From NCBI RefSeq assembly GCF_022919835.1, contig NZ_CP095074.1, positions 1 to 64,000 on the forward strand: a DNA stretch of 64,000 bases, written 5' to 3'. How positions within the stretch are numbered: position 1 is the stretch's first letter; each line of letters begins with the position of its first letter. Under the pieces are notes generated by a model. It had not been told where the DNA came from. It did no database searches and saw only the letters and a program-made list of their open reading frames with translations. This stretch comes from Halobacillus shinanisalinarum. GTDB lineage: Bacteria > Bacillota > Bacilli > Bacillales > Halobacillaceae. This document shows positions 28,439 through 39,645 of the stretch, in pieces. The position numbers were made by a program, and so were the translations under genes.

Positions 28439-30079
28439 ATGTCCCTTTTACAAATGACAGTAGGTGAATTATTAGAGAAACAGGCTGAAACATACCCAGA
28501 CAACGAAGCGATGGTTTACCCAGAGTTAAAGATAAGAAAAACCTACCAAGAATTTAATGAAATGGCAGATCAAGCCGCTAAAGGAATGATGGCTTTAGGA
28601 GTCGAGAAGGGGGAACATCTGGCTATCTGGTCAGATAACAAGCCTGAATGGTTAGTATCGCAATTTGCCACAGGAAAAATGGGCGCGGTCCTGGTAACAG
28701 TCAATACAAATTACCGTGCCCAAGAACTTGAATATCTACTTAAACAATCAGATGCGACTACACTTGTCCTAGCTGAAGAGTTTAAGGGTACTTCCTATAT
28801 TGATATTTTAAAAGAAATTTGCCCGGAGCTGGATTCCTCTGTTAAGGGTGATTTACAAAGTGACCGCTTGCCGCAATTGAAGAATATCATCGTATTGAGT
28901 GATAAAGAGTATCCAGGCTGCTTTTCATGGCAGGATCTCGTTGATATGGGGCGCTCAACGTCAACAGAAGAACTCGAAGTGAGAAAACGCTCGTTATCCT
29001 ATCAAGACGTGATCAATATGCAATATACCTCTGGAACAACAGGTTTTCCTAAAGGGGTGATGCTCAGTCATAACAATATTGTTAATAACGGGAACCAAGT
29101 GGCTGATTCTATGAAACTAACATCAGAGGATCGTCTTTGTATTCCTGTCCCATTCTTCCACTGTTTCGGCTGTGTGTTAGGGACAATGGCCGCCGTGTCG
29201 AAGGCGTCAACCATGGTTGTTTTAGAACAATTTAATCCAGAAAAAGTGTTAAAAGCGGTAAGTGAAGAATCGTGTACAGGGCTGCATGGCGTGCCAACGA
29301 TGTTTATTGCCGAGTTAAATGATCCTAGTTTTGAAAAATATAAGCCGACAACGTTGAGAACGGGGATCATGGCCGGATCCACTTGTCCGATGGAAGTAAT
29401 GAAAGATGTAATTAATAAAATGGGGGCAAGTGAAATTACTATTGCTTATGGTCAAACTGAATCGTCCCCTGTTATTACTCAAACGAGAACAGATGATCCA
29501 ATTGAACGAAAGGTTGGAACGGTCGGCCGTGTCCATCCAAATGTGGAAGTGAAAATAGTGGATCCCGCTACAGGAGAGGAACTCGAACCTGGTATCCCAG
29601 GGGAGTTGTGCACGCGCGGCTACTTAGTGATGAAAGGCTATTACAAGAATGAAGAGGCTACGGAGACGGCTATTGATCAAGACAGATGGCTGCACACGGG
29701 TGATATTGCCGTGATGGATAAGGAAGGATATTTAGAAATAACTGGCAGAATGAAAGATATGATCATCCGCGGCGGTGAAAATGTCTATCCACGTGAAATC
29801 GAGGAGTTTTTATACCAACATCCTGATGTGTTGGATGTTCAAGTCATCGGGGTGCCTGATAAGAAGTATGGGGAAGAAATCATGGCCTTTATCATTACAA
29901 AAGAAGGAGTCGAAGGTAGCGAAGAAGACGTCCGTGCCTTTTGTGAGCGGCAAATTTCGAAGCATAAGATTCCTAGATACATTCGGTTTACAGATGAATA
30001 TCCGATGACCGCAAGCGGTAAAATTCAAAAATTCAAGCTGAGAGAAGATGCTGTTGATTTTATTAATGCTCATTCATAA
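28439..30079 (+). CDS. yngI: AMP-binding acyl-CoA synthetase
   Basis: ANL-family ligase of 546 residues that activates an acid to acyl-CoA via an acyl-adenylate. The ATP loop is YTSGTTGFPKGVMLSH (about 198-213), followed by AYGQTES, LHTGDIAVMDKEGYLEITGRMKDMIIRGGENVYPREIE and a C-terminal ASGKIQKFKLR with the catalytic Lys. AAGGAGG precedes the ATG, 21 bp after yngJ. The operon position suggests a medium or branched acid, for example isovalerate; the substrate is not fixed. Confidence 0.93.
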   Translation: MSLLQMTVGELLEKQAETYPDNEAMVYPELKIRKTYQEFNEMADQAAKGMMALGVEKGEHLAIWSDNKPEWLVSQFATGKMGAVLVTVNTNYRAQELEYLLKQSDATTLVLAEEFKGTSYIDILKEICPELDSSVKGDLQSDRLPQLKNIIVLSDKEYPGCFSWQDLVDMGRSTSTEELEVRKRSLSYQDVINMQYTSGTTGFPKGVMLSHNNIVNNGNQVADSMKLTSEDRLCIPVPFFHCFGCVLGTMAAVSKASTMVVLEQFNPEKVLKAVSEESCTGLHGVPTMFIAELNDPSFEKYKPTTLRTGIMAGSTCPMEVMKDVINKMGASEITIAYGQTESSPVITQTRTDDPIERKVGTVGRVHPNVEVKIVDPATGEELEPGIPGELCTRGYLVMKGYYKNEEATETAIDQDRWLHTGDIAVMDKEGYLEITGRMKDMIIRGGENVYPREIEEFLYQHPDVLDVQVIGVPDKKYGEEIMAFIITKEGVEGSEEDVRAFCERQISKHKIPRYIRFTDEYPMTASGKIQKFKLREDAVDFINAHS

Positions 30080-30094
30080 ATAGGAGGGATGGCT

Positions 30095-31450
30095 TTGTTT
30101 TCAAAAGTATTAATTGCTAATCGTGGCGAAATTGCCTCACGAATTATCCGTACATGTGCAAGATTAAATATTAAAACAGTGGCCGTTTATTCTGAGGCTG
30201 ACCAACAAGCTCCCTATGTGGAGGAAGCGGATGAGAGTTATTTAATCGGGAAGCCGCGTGTAAACGAATCGTATTTAAATGTCGATAAGATTTTGCAAGT
30301 GGCCCAAAAATCAGGTGCGGAAGCAATTCACCCTGGTTATGGCCTGTTAAGTGAACATGCTGGTTTTGCAAAAAGAGTACGGGAGGCTGGGCTTGTCTTT
30401 ATTGGTCCATCTTCAGAAGTCATTGCTAAAATGGGCGATAAGATCGCAGCCCGAAGTGAAATGCAAAAAGCAGGTGTTCCGATTGTTCCTGGTACAGAGG
30501 CAGCCGTTGCTGATACAGAGGAAGCTAAAGAAATCGCCAAGCAGATGGGGTATCCACTTATGCTTAAAGCCGCAGCAGGCGGTGGTGGAATTGGCATGCA
30601 AGCCGTAAAAAATGACGAGGAGCTTGAGAAAGCCTTTGAAGGCAACCAAAAACGAGCCGAGACCTTTTTCGGGGATGGAAAAATGTTCATGGAAAAACAA
30701 ATCGTCGATCCGCGCCACATCGAAATCCAAGTGTTAGCCGACGAGTTCGGAAATGCCGTCCATTTATTTGAGCGGGAATGTTCGATTCAACGTAGGCATC
30801 AGAAAGTGGTTGAGGAGGCCCCTTCCCCATTTCTTTCAGATCAAACAAGACAGAGCATGGGGGACAGTGCCCTGAAAGCTGTGCAGACACTTGGGTATGC
30901 GAATGCCGGTACCATTGAGTTTTTAGTTGATGACCAAGAGAATTATTACTTTCTTGAAATGAACACACGTTTGCAAGTGGAGCATCCCGTTACGGAAGAA
31001 ATTACTGGGCTCGATCTTGTTGAACAACAGCTGCGTGTGGCCGCTGGAGAGAAACTAGCTATTAGACAAGAAGACCTATCTATCCATGGTCACGCGATTG
31101 AGGTTCGCATCTATGCCGAAGACTCGAATACCTTCTTTCCATCTCCTGGCCAGTTATCAAATTTAGTACTGCCGCAAGGAGAGGGAATACGCCATGAGTT
31201 GGCTGTTCATGGCCAATCGCAGGTGACCCCTTTCTATGATCCTATGATAGCAAAGCTTATCGTTAAAGGAACATCAAGAGAAGAAGCGATTGAACGGTTG
31301 ACAGCAGCGCTTCATCAATATGAAGTTCAAGGAATAAAGAGTAATGTCACAATGTTAAAACGCATCATTACACATGAAAAGTTCAAGCAGGGCGAAACGA
31401 AAACGTCATTTGTTGAAAACTACTACTTACCAACACTGACGAACCACTAA
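30095..31450 (+). CDS. yngH: Biotin carboxylase subunit of an acyl-CoA carboxylase
   Basis: ATP-grasp biotin carboxylase, 451 residues. Seen are ANRGEIASRIIRTC, HPGYGLLSEH, the glycine-rich loop KAAAGGGGIGM, EKQIVDPRHIEIQ and EMNTRLQVEHPVTEEITG. It charges the biotin on the separate small carrier encoded next. The TTG at 30095 is preferred: AGGAGGG touches the ATG at 30089 with no spacer but stands six bases from the TTG. With the carrier and YngE it should make up methylcrotonyl-CoA carboxylase. Confidence 0.93.
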   Translation: MFSKVLIANRGEIASRIIRTCARLNIKTVAVYSEADQQAPYVEEADESYLIGKPRVNESYLNVDKILQVAQKSGAEAIHPGYGLLSEHAGFAKRVREAGLVFIGPSSEVIAKMGDKIAARSEMQKAGVPIVPGTEAAVADTEEAKEIAKQMGYPLMLKAAAGGGGIGMQAVKNDEELEKAFEGNQKRAETFFGDGKMFMEKQIVDPRHIEIQVLADEFGNAVHLFERECSIQRRHQKVVEEAPSPFLSDQTRQSMGDSALKAVQTLGYANAGTIEFLVDDQENYYFLEMNTRLQVEHPVTEEITGLDLVEQQLRVAAGEKLAIRQEDLSIHGHAIEVRIYAEDSNTFFPSPGQLSNLVLPQGEGIRHELAVHGQSQVTPFYDPMIAKLIVKGTSREEAIERLTAALHQYEVQGIKSNVTMLKRIITHEKFKQGETKTSFVENYYLPTLTNH

Positions 31451-31463
31451 GGAGGATGAAACA

Positions 31464-31676
31464 ATGAACGAAGTAAAAGCATCTATGGCAGGAAGCGTAT
31501 GGAAGATTGTTTTGAAGGAAGGCGAGCAAGTAAAAAGCGGTGAAGATGTCGCTATTTTAGAATCGATGAAAATGGAGATCCCGATCCCTTCTGAGACAGA
31601 TGGCACTGTTAAAGAGCTGAAGGTAGCTGAAGGCGATTTTGTGAATGAGGGCGACGTTATTGCGATTATTGAATAA
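31464..31676 (+). CDS. yngHB: Biotin carboxyl carrier protein, small
   Basis: A 70-residue stand-alone biotinyl domain. The biotin site is ESMKME with Lys36 at the expected hairpin, preceded by GSVWKIVLKEGEQV. AAGGAGG lies upstream. In B. subtilis the equivalent tiny gene (yngHB) lies between yngH and yngG, as here. It carries CO2 from the biotin carboxylase to the carboxyltransferase. Confidence 0.95.
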   Translation: MNEVKASMAGSVWKIVLKEGEQVKSGEDVAILESMKMEIPIPSETDGTVKELKVAEGDFVNEGDVIAIIE

Positions 31677-31691
31677 ATAGGAGCGGATAGA

Positions 31692-32594
31692 ATGTTGAAG
31701 TGGCCGGACAAAGTCACAGTTAAAGAAGTGGGACCACGTGATGGCCTGCAAAACGAAAAAGTGAGCATCGCTACCGAGGATAAGATTGAATGGATTAATC
31801 AATTGTCTGAGGCAGGCTATGACTATATTGAAATCAGTTCGTTTGTTCATCCGAAATGGATCCCACAGCTTAAAGATGCAAGAGAGGTAGCAGAAGGGAT
31901 CACTCGTAAAGAAGGGATTACCTATGCGGCCCTCGTGCCCAATATGAAAGGCCTTGAGGTGGCACTTGAAACAAATGTTGATGAAGTATCTGTCTTCATG
32001 TCTGCAAGTGAGTCTCATAATAAAAATAATATCAATAAGACCATTGAAGAAACATATCCTGTGCTTGAAGAAGTGGTTAAAGAGGCGAAAGCGAACAATA
32101 AACCCGTCCGTGGCTATGTATCAACAGTGTTCGGCTGTCCGTATGAAGGAGCCATTCCGCCAAGTCAAGTATTGGAAGTATCTAACCGCTTGTTTGACAT
32201 GGGAATTGATGAGCTATCCCTGGGAGATACGATAGGCGTTGCTGATCCGAAACAAGTGGACGATACGCTTCATTACTTAAAAGATAAGCTTGATTTTTCA
32301 AAAGTGGCGATGCATTTTCATAATACAAAAGGGATGGCATTGGCAAACGTGCTCGTTTCATTGCAACACGATATTTCGTTGTTTGATGGTTCATTAGGGG
32401 GGCTTGGCGGCTGTCCATATGCCAAAGGTGCATCAGGGAATTTAGCTACAGATGATCTAGTTCATATGCTTGATTCCATGGGGATTCAGACAGGGATTCA
32501 TCAAGAAAAACTACTAGAGGCAGCAGGCTACATTCAAGCGAAACTTGGTAAAAATTTGCCAAGCCATCACATGCAAGTGAATCATCGAACTTAG
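31692..32594 (+). CDS. yngG: hydroxymethylglutaryl-CoA lyase
   Basis: TIM-barrel lyase of 300 residues that splits HMG-CoA into acetoacetate and acetyl-CoA, the last step of leucine breakdown. Motifs: VGPRDGLQNE with the catalytic Arg/Asp near residue 15-17, SLGDTIGVADP, HFHNTKGMALAN, and the glycine-rich GGLGGCPYAKGASGN that carries the catalytic Cys. AGGAGCGG precedes the ATG. Confidence 0.95.
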   Translation: MLKWPDKVTVKEVGPRDGLQNEKVSIATEDKIEWINQLSEAGYDYIEISSFVHPKWIPQLKDAREVAEGITRKEGITYAALVPNMKGLEVALETNVDEVSVFMSASESHNKNNINKTIEETYPVLEEVVKEAKANNKPVRGYVSTVFGCPYEGAIPPSQVLEVSNRLFDMGIDELSLGDTIGVADPKQVDDTLHYLKDKLDFSKVAMHFHNTKGMALANVLVSLQHDISLFDGSLGGLGGCPYAKGASGNLATDDLVHMLDSMGIQTGIHQEKLLEAAGYIQAKLGKNLPSHHMQVNHRT

Positions 32595-32611
32595 TTAAGG
32601 AGGGCGTTTTT

Positions 32612-33391
32612 TTGAGTTCATTAGTCAATCTTGAAGTCACCGAGGAACAAATCGGATATCTTACGTTAAATCGACCAGAAGCGGCAAATAGTCTATCGAC
32701 TGCTTTATTAGATGAACTTGCCAATACGCTTGAAGAAGTAAAACAATCAAATGCCAATGTATTAATTGTAAGCGGAAGCGGTGAGAAAGCGTTCTGTGCC
32801 GGGGCTGATTTAAAGGAAAGGGCCGGGATGTCTGAGGAGGAGGTCGTTGGTACGGTTGAGAAAATTGGTGACACGATCCGGATGCTGGAACAAATTGAAA
32901 TCCCGACGATCGCTATGATCAATGGTGCGGCGTACGGCGGAGGTCTTGAGCTTGCTCTTGCCTGCGACCTAAGGGTGATGAAATCAGACGCAAAGGTTGG
33001 ATTAACTGAGACATCACTAGCTATTATTCCAGGCGCTGGCGGCACGCAGCGGTTAACACGGTTGATTGGATTAGGCAGAGCGAAGGAAATGATTTTTACT
33101 GCCAAGCCCATCGATGCTGCCAAGGCGTTGGCGGTTGGCTTAGTCGAAGGGGCTTATGCAAACGAAGAATTAATGGAACAAACACAGGCTCTTGCTGCCC
33201 AGATTGCGAAAAACGGCCCGCTAGCCTTAAAACAAGCTAAAAAAGCGATTCAATATGGTATTCAAACAGATATCACAACAGGACTTGAAATCGAACGGAT
33301 GTGTTATCAACAAACAATTCCGACAAAAGATCGAATCGAGGGATTACAGGCCTTTAAAGAAAAACGCAAACCTAGTTATACAGGAAAATAA
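32612..33391 (+). CDS. yngF: Enoyl-CoA hydratase/isomerase family, probable methylglutaconyl-CoA hydratase
   Basis: Crotonase-fold enzyme of 259 residues. The oxyanion-hole segments are AFCAGADLKERAGM (about 65-78) and INGAAYGGGLELALACDLRV (about 105-124); acid/base glutamates sit in GLTETSLAIIPGAGGTQRL. In the pathway it hydrates 3-methylglutaconyl-CoA to HMG-CoA. Start is TTG at 32612 after TAAGGAGGGCG. Confidence 0.93.
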   Translation: MSSLVNLEVTEEQIGYLTLNRPEAANSLSTALLDELANTLEEVKQSNANVLIVSGSGEKAFCAGADLKERAGMSEEEVVGTVEKIGDTIRMLEQIEIPTIAMINGAAYGGGLELALACDLRVMKSDAKVGLTETSLAIIPGAGGTQRLTRLIGLGRAKEMIFTAKPIDAAKALAVGLVEGAYANEELMEQTQALAAQIAKNGPLALKQAKKAIQYGIQTDITTGLEIERMCYQQTIPTKDRIEGLQAFKEKRKPSYTGK

Positions 33392-33411
33392 AAAGGAGGC
33401 GAGGAACGACA

Positions 33412-34935
33412 ATGAATGAAACCTTAGAAGGTATCAAAGATAAAGTAGCATCAGGTGGTTCGGCAAAATATCATGAAAAGAACAGTGAAAAAGGAAAAAT
33501 GTTTGTCCGTGAGCGTCTGGAGCAACTATTTGACGATGATTTAAATATTGAGGATGCATTTTTTGCAAACTGTATGGATGGTTCCCTGCCTGCGGATGGC
33601 GTTGTCACAGGTATTGGAAAAGTTAATGGAGAACAAGTTTGTGTAATGGCAAACGACTCGACTGTCAAAGCTGGTTCCTGGGGAGCGCGAACGGTCGAGA
33701 AAATCATTCGTATCCAGGAAACAGCGATGAAGCTTGAACTGCCGATGCTGTACCTCGTTGATTCAGCTGGGGCGAGGATCACAGATCAGGTTGACATGTT
33801 CCCTAACCGTAGAGGTGCGGGACGAATTTTCCATAACCAAATTAAATTGTCGGGCCGCGTCCCGCAAGTCTGTCTGTTATTTGGTCCTTCAGCAGCAGGA
33901 GGAGCCTACATACCGGCATTTTGTGACATTGTAGTCATGGTTGATGGAAATGCTTCGATGTATTTAGGGTCCCCTCGTATGGCTGAAAAAGTAATCGGTG
34001 AGAAAGTGAGTCTTGAAGAAATGGGCGGAGCGAATATGCATTGTTCTGTTTCCGGATGCGGGGATGTGCTTGCTAAGGATGAACCAGAAGCGATTGCTTA
34101 TGCTCGAAACTATTTGTCTTATTTCCCTGCAAACTTCCGAAAGGCTTCGAAACGGAAAGAGCCACTGAAGCCTGCTTCAGTGGAAAAAACGATTTCAGAG
34201 ATCATCCCTGAAAATCAAAATGCGCCTTTTGATATGTACGATCTGATTGAGCGCTTGATCGACGAAGGATCTTTTTGTGAGATTAAAAAGAAATTTGCTC
34301 CGGAAATCATCACAGGCCTCTCCCGGATTGACGGACGTACCATTGGCATTATTGCCAATCAACCACGTGCTAAAGGGGGCGTTTTGTTCCCAGATTCTGC
34401 TGATAAATCAGCTAAATTTATGCAGCTATGTGACGCTTTTAATATCCCGTTACTGTTCCTTGTGGATATTCCGGGTTTTATGATTGGTACGAAAGTCGAA
34501 CGGGCGGGGATTATTCGCCACGGAGCGAAGATGCTGTCTGCTATGAGTGAAGCGACCGTTCCTAAGATTTCTGTGATTGTAAGGAAGGCGTATGGCGCGG
34601 GACTATATGCGATGGCTGGGCCAGCATTTGAACCAGATGCCTGTTTAGCACTTCCTTCAGCTCAAATCGCTGTCATGGGGCCAGAAGCAGCTGTTAATGC
34701 GGTTTATGCTAATAAGATCGCTCAGCTTGATGAAGCGGATAGACCGGCCTTTATAAAAGAGAAGCATGAGGAGTATAAAGAAAATATCGATATCTATCGA
34801 TTAGCTTCAGAATTGGTTGTCGACGATATTGTGCAGCCAGACCGATTAAGAGATGAATTATCCTTACGTTTTGAAGCTTACGAAAGTAAAAACATAAGCT
34901 TCACAGAGCGTAAACATGGGGTTTATCCTGTATAA
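33412..34935 (+). CDS. yngE: Acyl-CoA carboxylase carboxyltransferase (methylcrotonyl-CoA type)
   Basis: Carboxyltransferase beta subunit of 507 residues with N- and C-terminal crotonase-like domains. Seen are DSAGARITDQVDMFPNRRGAGRIF, GPSAAGGAYIPAFCD, and in the second half FLVDIPGFMIGTKVERAGIIRHGAKML and MAGPAFEPDACLALPSAQIAVMGPEAA. Substrate (methylcrotonyl-CoA rather than propionyl-CoA) is inferred from the neighbours. AAAAGGAGGCGAGG lies upstream. Last gene of the operon; a bidirectional terminator follows. Confidence 0.93.
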   Translation: MNETLEGIKDKVASGGSAKYHEKNSEKGKMFVRERLEQLFDDDLNIEDAFFANCMDGSLPADGVVTGIGKVNGEQVCVMANDSTVKAGSWGARTVEKIIRIQETAMKLELPMLYLVDSAGARITDQVDMFPNRRGAGRIFHNQIKLSGRVPQVCLLFGPSAAGGAYIPAFCDIVVMVDGNASMYLGSPRMAEKVIGEKVSLEEMGGANMHCSVSGCGDVLAKDEPEAIAYARNYLSYFPANFRKASKRKEPLKPASVEKTISEIIPENQNAPFDMYDLIERLIDEGSFCEIKKKFAPEIITGLSRIDGRTIGIIANQPRAKGGVLFPDSADKSAKFMQLCDAFNIPLLFLVDIPGFMIGTKVERAGIIRHGAKMLSAMSEATVPKISVIVRKAYGAGLYAMAGPAFEPDACLALPSAQIAVMGPEAAVNAVYANKIAQLDEADRPAFIKEKHEEYKENIDIYRLASELVVDDIVQPDRLRDELSLRFEAYESKNISFTERKHGVYPV

Positions 34936-34966
34936 AAATGTTTCAGATGGGCCGAATCGATCGAAT

Positions 34967-35004
34967 AAAAAATCCACTGCCGTTGAAATGGCAGTGGATT
35001 TTTT
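34967..35004. terminator. Bidirectional terminator between yngE and the synthetase
   Basis: Perfect 15-base arms AAAAAATCCACTGCC / GGCAGTGGATTTTTT with an eight-base loop, between convergent genes. Confidence 0.92.
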
Positions 35005-35006
35005 GG

Positions 35007-36962
35007 TTATTTATTTAACGGTTGATCTAGCCCAATGGAGCGGATTTCGTCAACAGCCTGCGGATTTTCAAGGGCACTCAAATCGCCTGTTGGTTCATTT
35101 AAATAGGCTGACTTAATGGCGCGGCGCATCACCTTGGCGTTTCTCGTTTTTGGTAAGTCACTTACAGCAAAAACCTTCTTTGGAGCAAGAGCTTTCCCTA
35201 ATTTATTCGCCAAATATTCCTTAAGCTCCCCCATTAAAGAGTCTGTTTGGTCAGATTTTAACACAGCAAAAGCAACTGCTTCTTCTCCCTTAACATCATG
35301 GGGCACTCCGATGACGCCTGCTTCAATGACAGCATCATGTGATACAAGAACAGATTCGACCTCAGCTGGTCCGAGCCGTTTTCCTGCAACATTTAATACA
35401 TCATCAGATCGACCGGTAATCGTATAATAGCCATCCTCATCAACGGTTACCCAGTCTCCATGAACCCACGTATCCTCAAACTTGCTCCAATAGGTTTGTT
35501 CATAGCGTTTGTTGTCTTGATAAAAACCCTTTGTCATCCCGACCCATGGCTGTTTAAGGACGAGTTCGCCGACTTTATTTGTAAGCGAATTCCCTTCGTC
35601 ATCATACACATCTACATCCATGCCGGGCAAAGCTGCGTTAAAGGTAACCGGTTGAATTGGCTTAACGAGAACATTTCCGAAAATACCGCCGGAAACTTCT
35701 GTTCCACCAGAGTAATTAAATATCGGGATCGTAGAGTTGCCAACATTTCTAAATAACCAATGCCATGGTTCAGGATTCCACGGTTCACCTGTTGATCCGA
35801 TCAATTTTAATGAAGATAAGTCGTGTTTTTCAATCCAATCTATCCCGTGCTTGATCATCGAACGAATCAAAGTAGGGGAGATCCCCAGGTGAGTGACTTG
35901 ATAACGATCAACCAGTTCCCATAATCGATCAGGCTGCGGGTAGTCTGGCGTGCCTTCGAACATAACGATCGAAGCCCCGTTCATCAGCCCTCCATAAACG
36001 AGGAATGGCCCCATCATCCAGCCCATATCAGTGAACCAAAAGATCGTATCGTCAGAGGTAACGTCCATGCAGAGACCGGCATCAAAGGCAGATTTGATTG
36101 GGAAGCCAGCATGCGTATGGAGGACTCCTTTAGGCTTGCCAGTTGTACCAGATGTATAAATAAGCATATAGGGGTCGTTTGCGTTTGTCGGTTTCGTCTT
36201 ATAAGTTTGATTATGATCTTTGACCTGCTCAAATGTAAGGTCTCGTTTCTCATTCCAGGCGGTCTCCTGTTGTGAACGCTCGACAACGATAACATGCTCA
36301 AGTGTGTTACATTGATCCGCAGCCAAATCAGCCTCATCCTTCATATTGATGGATTTTCCTCTTCGGTAAAATCCATCGGCCGTGATGAGCACCTTTGATT
36401 GAGCCGCTTGTATTCTCGTCGCAATGGCTTCTGCTTTGTAGCCTGAAAAAGTGGGGCAGAAGATCGCGCCGATTTTTGAGACTGCGAGCATTGAAATCAG
36501 CGTTTCAGGAAGCATAGGCAGATAGATTGTGATGACATCGCCTTTTCCAAGGCCGAGCTTTTCAAGTCCATTTGCAAACGCATTCACTTCTTCGTAAAGC
36601 TCAATATAAGTAAACGTACGTTTCATGCCATCGTCACCTTCCCAATAAAGGGCGACGTCATCCTTTTTATCCTCCATGTGAGACCATTTATCGAGGGCAT
36701 TATGCGCAACATTCATTCTTCCATTCACAAACCATTCAGGATATTTGATACCTGAAGATAGATCGAGTGTTTGTGTATAAGGCTGTTCCCATTCAACGCC
36801 TAATTCAGCAACGGCTTCATCCCAGAACCACGCAATATCTTCTGTGGATTTTTTTTGGAAACTATCATAATTTTCATATCCGTGTTTCTTCATCCATTTA
36901 TATAGACGAGTATTTTCTTTTTGTTTATCACTAGGGAACCATGCAGCTTCATATGTTGACAT
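35007..36962 (-). CDS. AMP-dependent acyl-CoA synthetase (acetate/acetoacetate type)
   Basis: ANL ligase of 651 residues with the longer N-terminal cap of the acetyl-/acetoacetyl-CoA synthetase group (YPEWFVNGRMNVAHNALDKW). The ATP loop is IYTSGTTGKPKGVLHTHAG, with STGEPWNPEPWHWLF, GGTEVSGGIF, HGDWVTVDEDGYYTITGRSDDVLNVAGKRLGPAEVES and the C-terminal NAKVMRRAIK lysine. Beside a pathway that yields acetoacetate, an acetoacetate-CoA ligase is attractive; acetate or propionate are equally allowed by sequence. The ATG at 36962 has AGGAGG six bases upstream; the ATG at 36968 is too close. Confidence 0.88.
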   Translation of the reverse strand: MSTYEAAWFPSDKQKENTRLYKWMKKHGYENYDSFQKKSTEDIAWFWDEAVAELGVEWEQPYTQTLDLSSGIKYPEWFVNGRMNVAHNALDKWSHMEDKKDDVALYWEGDDGMKRTFTYIELYEEVNAFANGLEKLGLGKGDVITIYLPMLPETLISMLAVSKIGAIFCPTFSGYKAEAIATRIQAAQSKVLITADGFYRRGKSINMKDEADLAADQCNTLEHVIVVERSQQETAWNEKRDLTFEQVKDHNQTYKTKPTNANDPYMLIYTSGTTGKPKGVLHTHAGFPIKSAFDAGLCMDVTSDDTIFWFTDMGWMMGPFLVYGGLMNGASIVMFEGTPDYPQPDRLWELVDRYQVTHLGISPTLIRSMIKHGIDWIEKHDLSSLKLIGSTGEPWNPEPWHWLFRNVGNSTIPIFNYSGGTEVSGGIFGNVLVKPIQPVTFNAALPGMDVDVYDDEGNSLTNKVGELVLKQPWVGMTKGFYQDNKRYEQTYWSKFEDTWVHGDWVTVDEDGYYTITGRSDDVLNVAGKRLGPAEVESVLVSHDAVIEAGVIGVPHDVKGEEAVAFAVLKSDQTDSLMGELKEYLANKLGKALAPKKVFAVSDLPKTRNAKVMRRAIKSAYLNEPTGDLSALENPQAVDEIRSIGLDQPLNK

Positions 36963-38450
<1,488 letters not shown>

Positions 38451-38463
38451 GGGGTTAACTGCT

Positions 38464-39627
38464 TTGAAAATCGCCATCATAACAGAGACTTTTTTGCCAT
38501 CAACGGATGGGGTCGTAACAAGACTGAAGGAAGCAATCAAATATTTGCGCAAGCAAGATCATGAAGTCATTGTTATCGCTCCAGACCTCGGTGTAACAGA
38601 ATATGAGGGTGCGATTGTCGAAGGTGTGAAGACAACGACACTGCCTTTTTACCGCTCTAAGAAGTTTTCTATGCCGCAGAGAAAGGTGAAAAAGTTGCTT
38701 CAAAAGCATGATCCGGATCTAGTTCACGTCGTTAATCCTGCGTTTGTAGGAGCGGCAGGTGTGTACTATGCCAACAAGCTGAGTTATCCTTTACTAGCTT
38801 CCTATCATACGCACGTGCCAAAGTATTTAAATTATTATCGTTTGTATCCTTTTGTGCCAGCTGTATGGTGGTATTTTAGAAAATTGCATAATTACGCTGA
38901 TGTGAATTTATGTACTTCGAAAGCGATTCAAGGAGAATTGCTCGCTAAAAACTTCCATAATGTTCATGTTTGGGATCGAGGAGTCGCCGTTGATCATTAC
39001 CATCCTGATCATAAAAATAAAGCAATGCGGGAGCGGCTTTCAGGTGGGGAACCCAACAATAAACTTCTCGTTTTTGTTGGAAGATTGGCACCGGAAAAAG
39101 AAATTGAGAAGATCAGACCTCTTCTTGAAAAACGCGATGACCTGTCCTTAGCTATTGTAGGAGATGGACCAGATAAAGAAGCACTTGAGAAAACATTTGC
39201 AGGTACGAAGACGGTATTTACCGGGTTACTCCATGGCGATGAATTAGCTCAAGCTTTCGCGTCTTCTGATGCATTAATATTCCCATCTGTAACAGAAACG
39301 CTGGGCCTTGTGATTCTGGAATCGATGGCTTCAGGACTACCTGTGATTGCAGCGAAGAGTGGGCCGACAATGGAGCAGGTAGAAGATGGGCGCACCGGTC
39401 TATTATTCGAAAATGAAAATACGGATAGCATGATTGAGGCGGTCGATCAACTGGAAAATGAGCAGTTGTACCATCAATTGAGTAAGAATGCTAGAAAAGA
39501 AGCAGAAAAACACAGTTGGCAAAAACCAGCTAAGCAAATTCTTGATTATTATCATCAAACATTAGAGGTTTATCAACAGAACCTGACAAAAGCAGCTAAA
39601 AAATCAAAGGTTAAAGTCACAGAGTAA
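38464..39627 (+). CDS. sqdX: SqdX-like sulfoquinovosyl-diacylglycerol synthase (GT4)
   Basis: GT4/GT-B glycosyltransferase of 387 residues. Typical marks are TETFLPSTDGVVTRL at the N-terminus, SYHTHVPKYL, VGRLAPEKEI, and the donor-binding E-x7-E in PSVTETLGLVILESMASGLP. Position behind sqdB supports transfer of sulfoquinovose to diacylglycerol at the inner membrane face. A mannosyl- or glucosyl-diacylglycerol synthase is the alternative by sequence alone. It starts at TTG 38464, 13 bp after sqdB, with AAGGGG upstream. The terminator overlaps its last codons. Confidence 0.88.
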   Translation: MKIAIITETFLPSTDGVVTRLKEAIKYLRKQDHEVIVIAPDLGVTEYEGAIVEGVKTTTLPFYRSKKFSMPQRKVKKLLQKHDPDLVHVVNPAFVGAAGVYYANKLSYPLLASYHTHVPKYLNYYRLYPFVPAVWWYFRKLHNYADVNLCTSKAIQGELLAKNFHNVHVWDRGVAVDHYHPDHKNKAMRERLSGGEPNNKLLVFVGRLAPEKEIEKIRPLLEKRDDLSLAIVGDGPDKEALEKTFAGTKTVFTGLLHGDELAQAFASSDALIFPSVTETLGLVILESMASGLPVIAAKSGPTMEQVEDGRTGLLFENENTDSMIEAVDQLENEQLYHQLSKNARKEAEKHSWQKPAKQILDYYHQTLEVYQQNLTKAAKKSKVKVTE

Positions 39628-39645
39628 ATCCTCTGTGACTTTTTT
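39613..39645 (+). terminator. Rho-independent terminator after sqdX
   Basis: Perfect 12-base arms AAAGTCACAGAG / CTCTGTGACTTT with a six-base loop that includes the stop codon, then T's. Confidence 0.92.

Noticed and set aside
32446..33123. 225-codon open frame antisense to yngG/yngF
   Set aside because: Shadow of strongly coding plus-strand genes; low-complexity Ser-rich product, no ribosome site.
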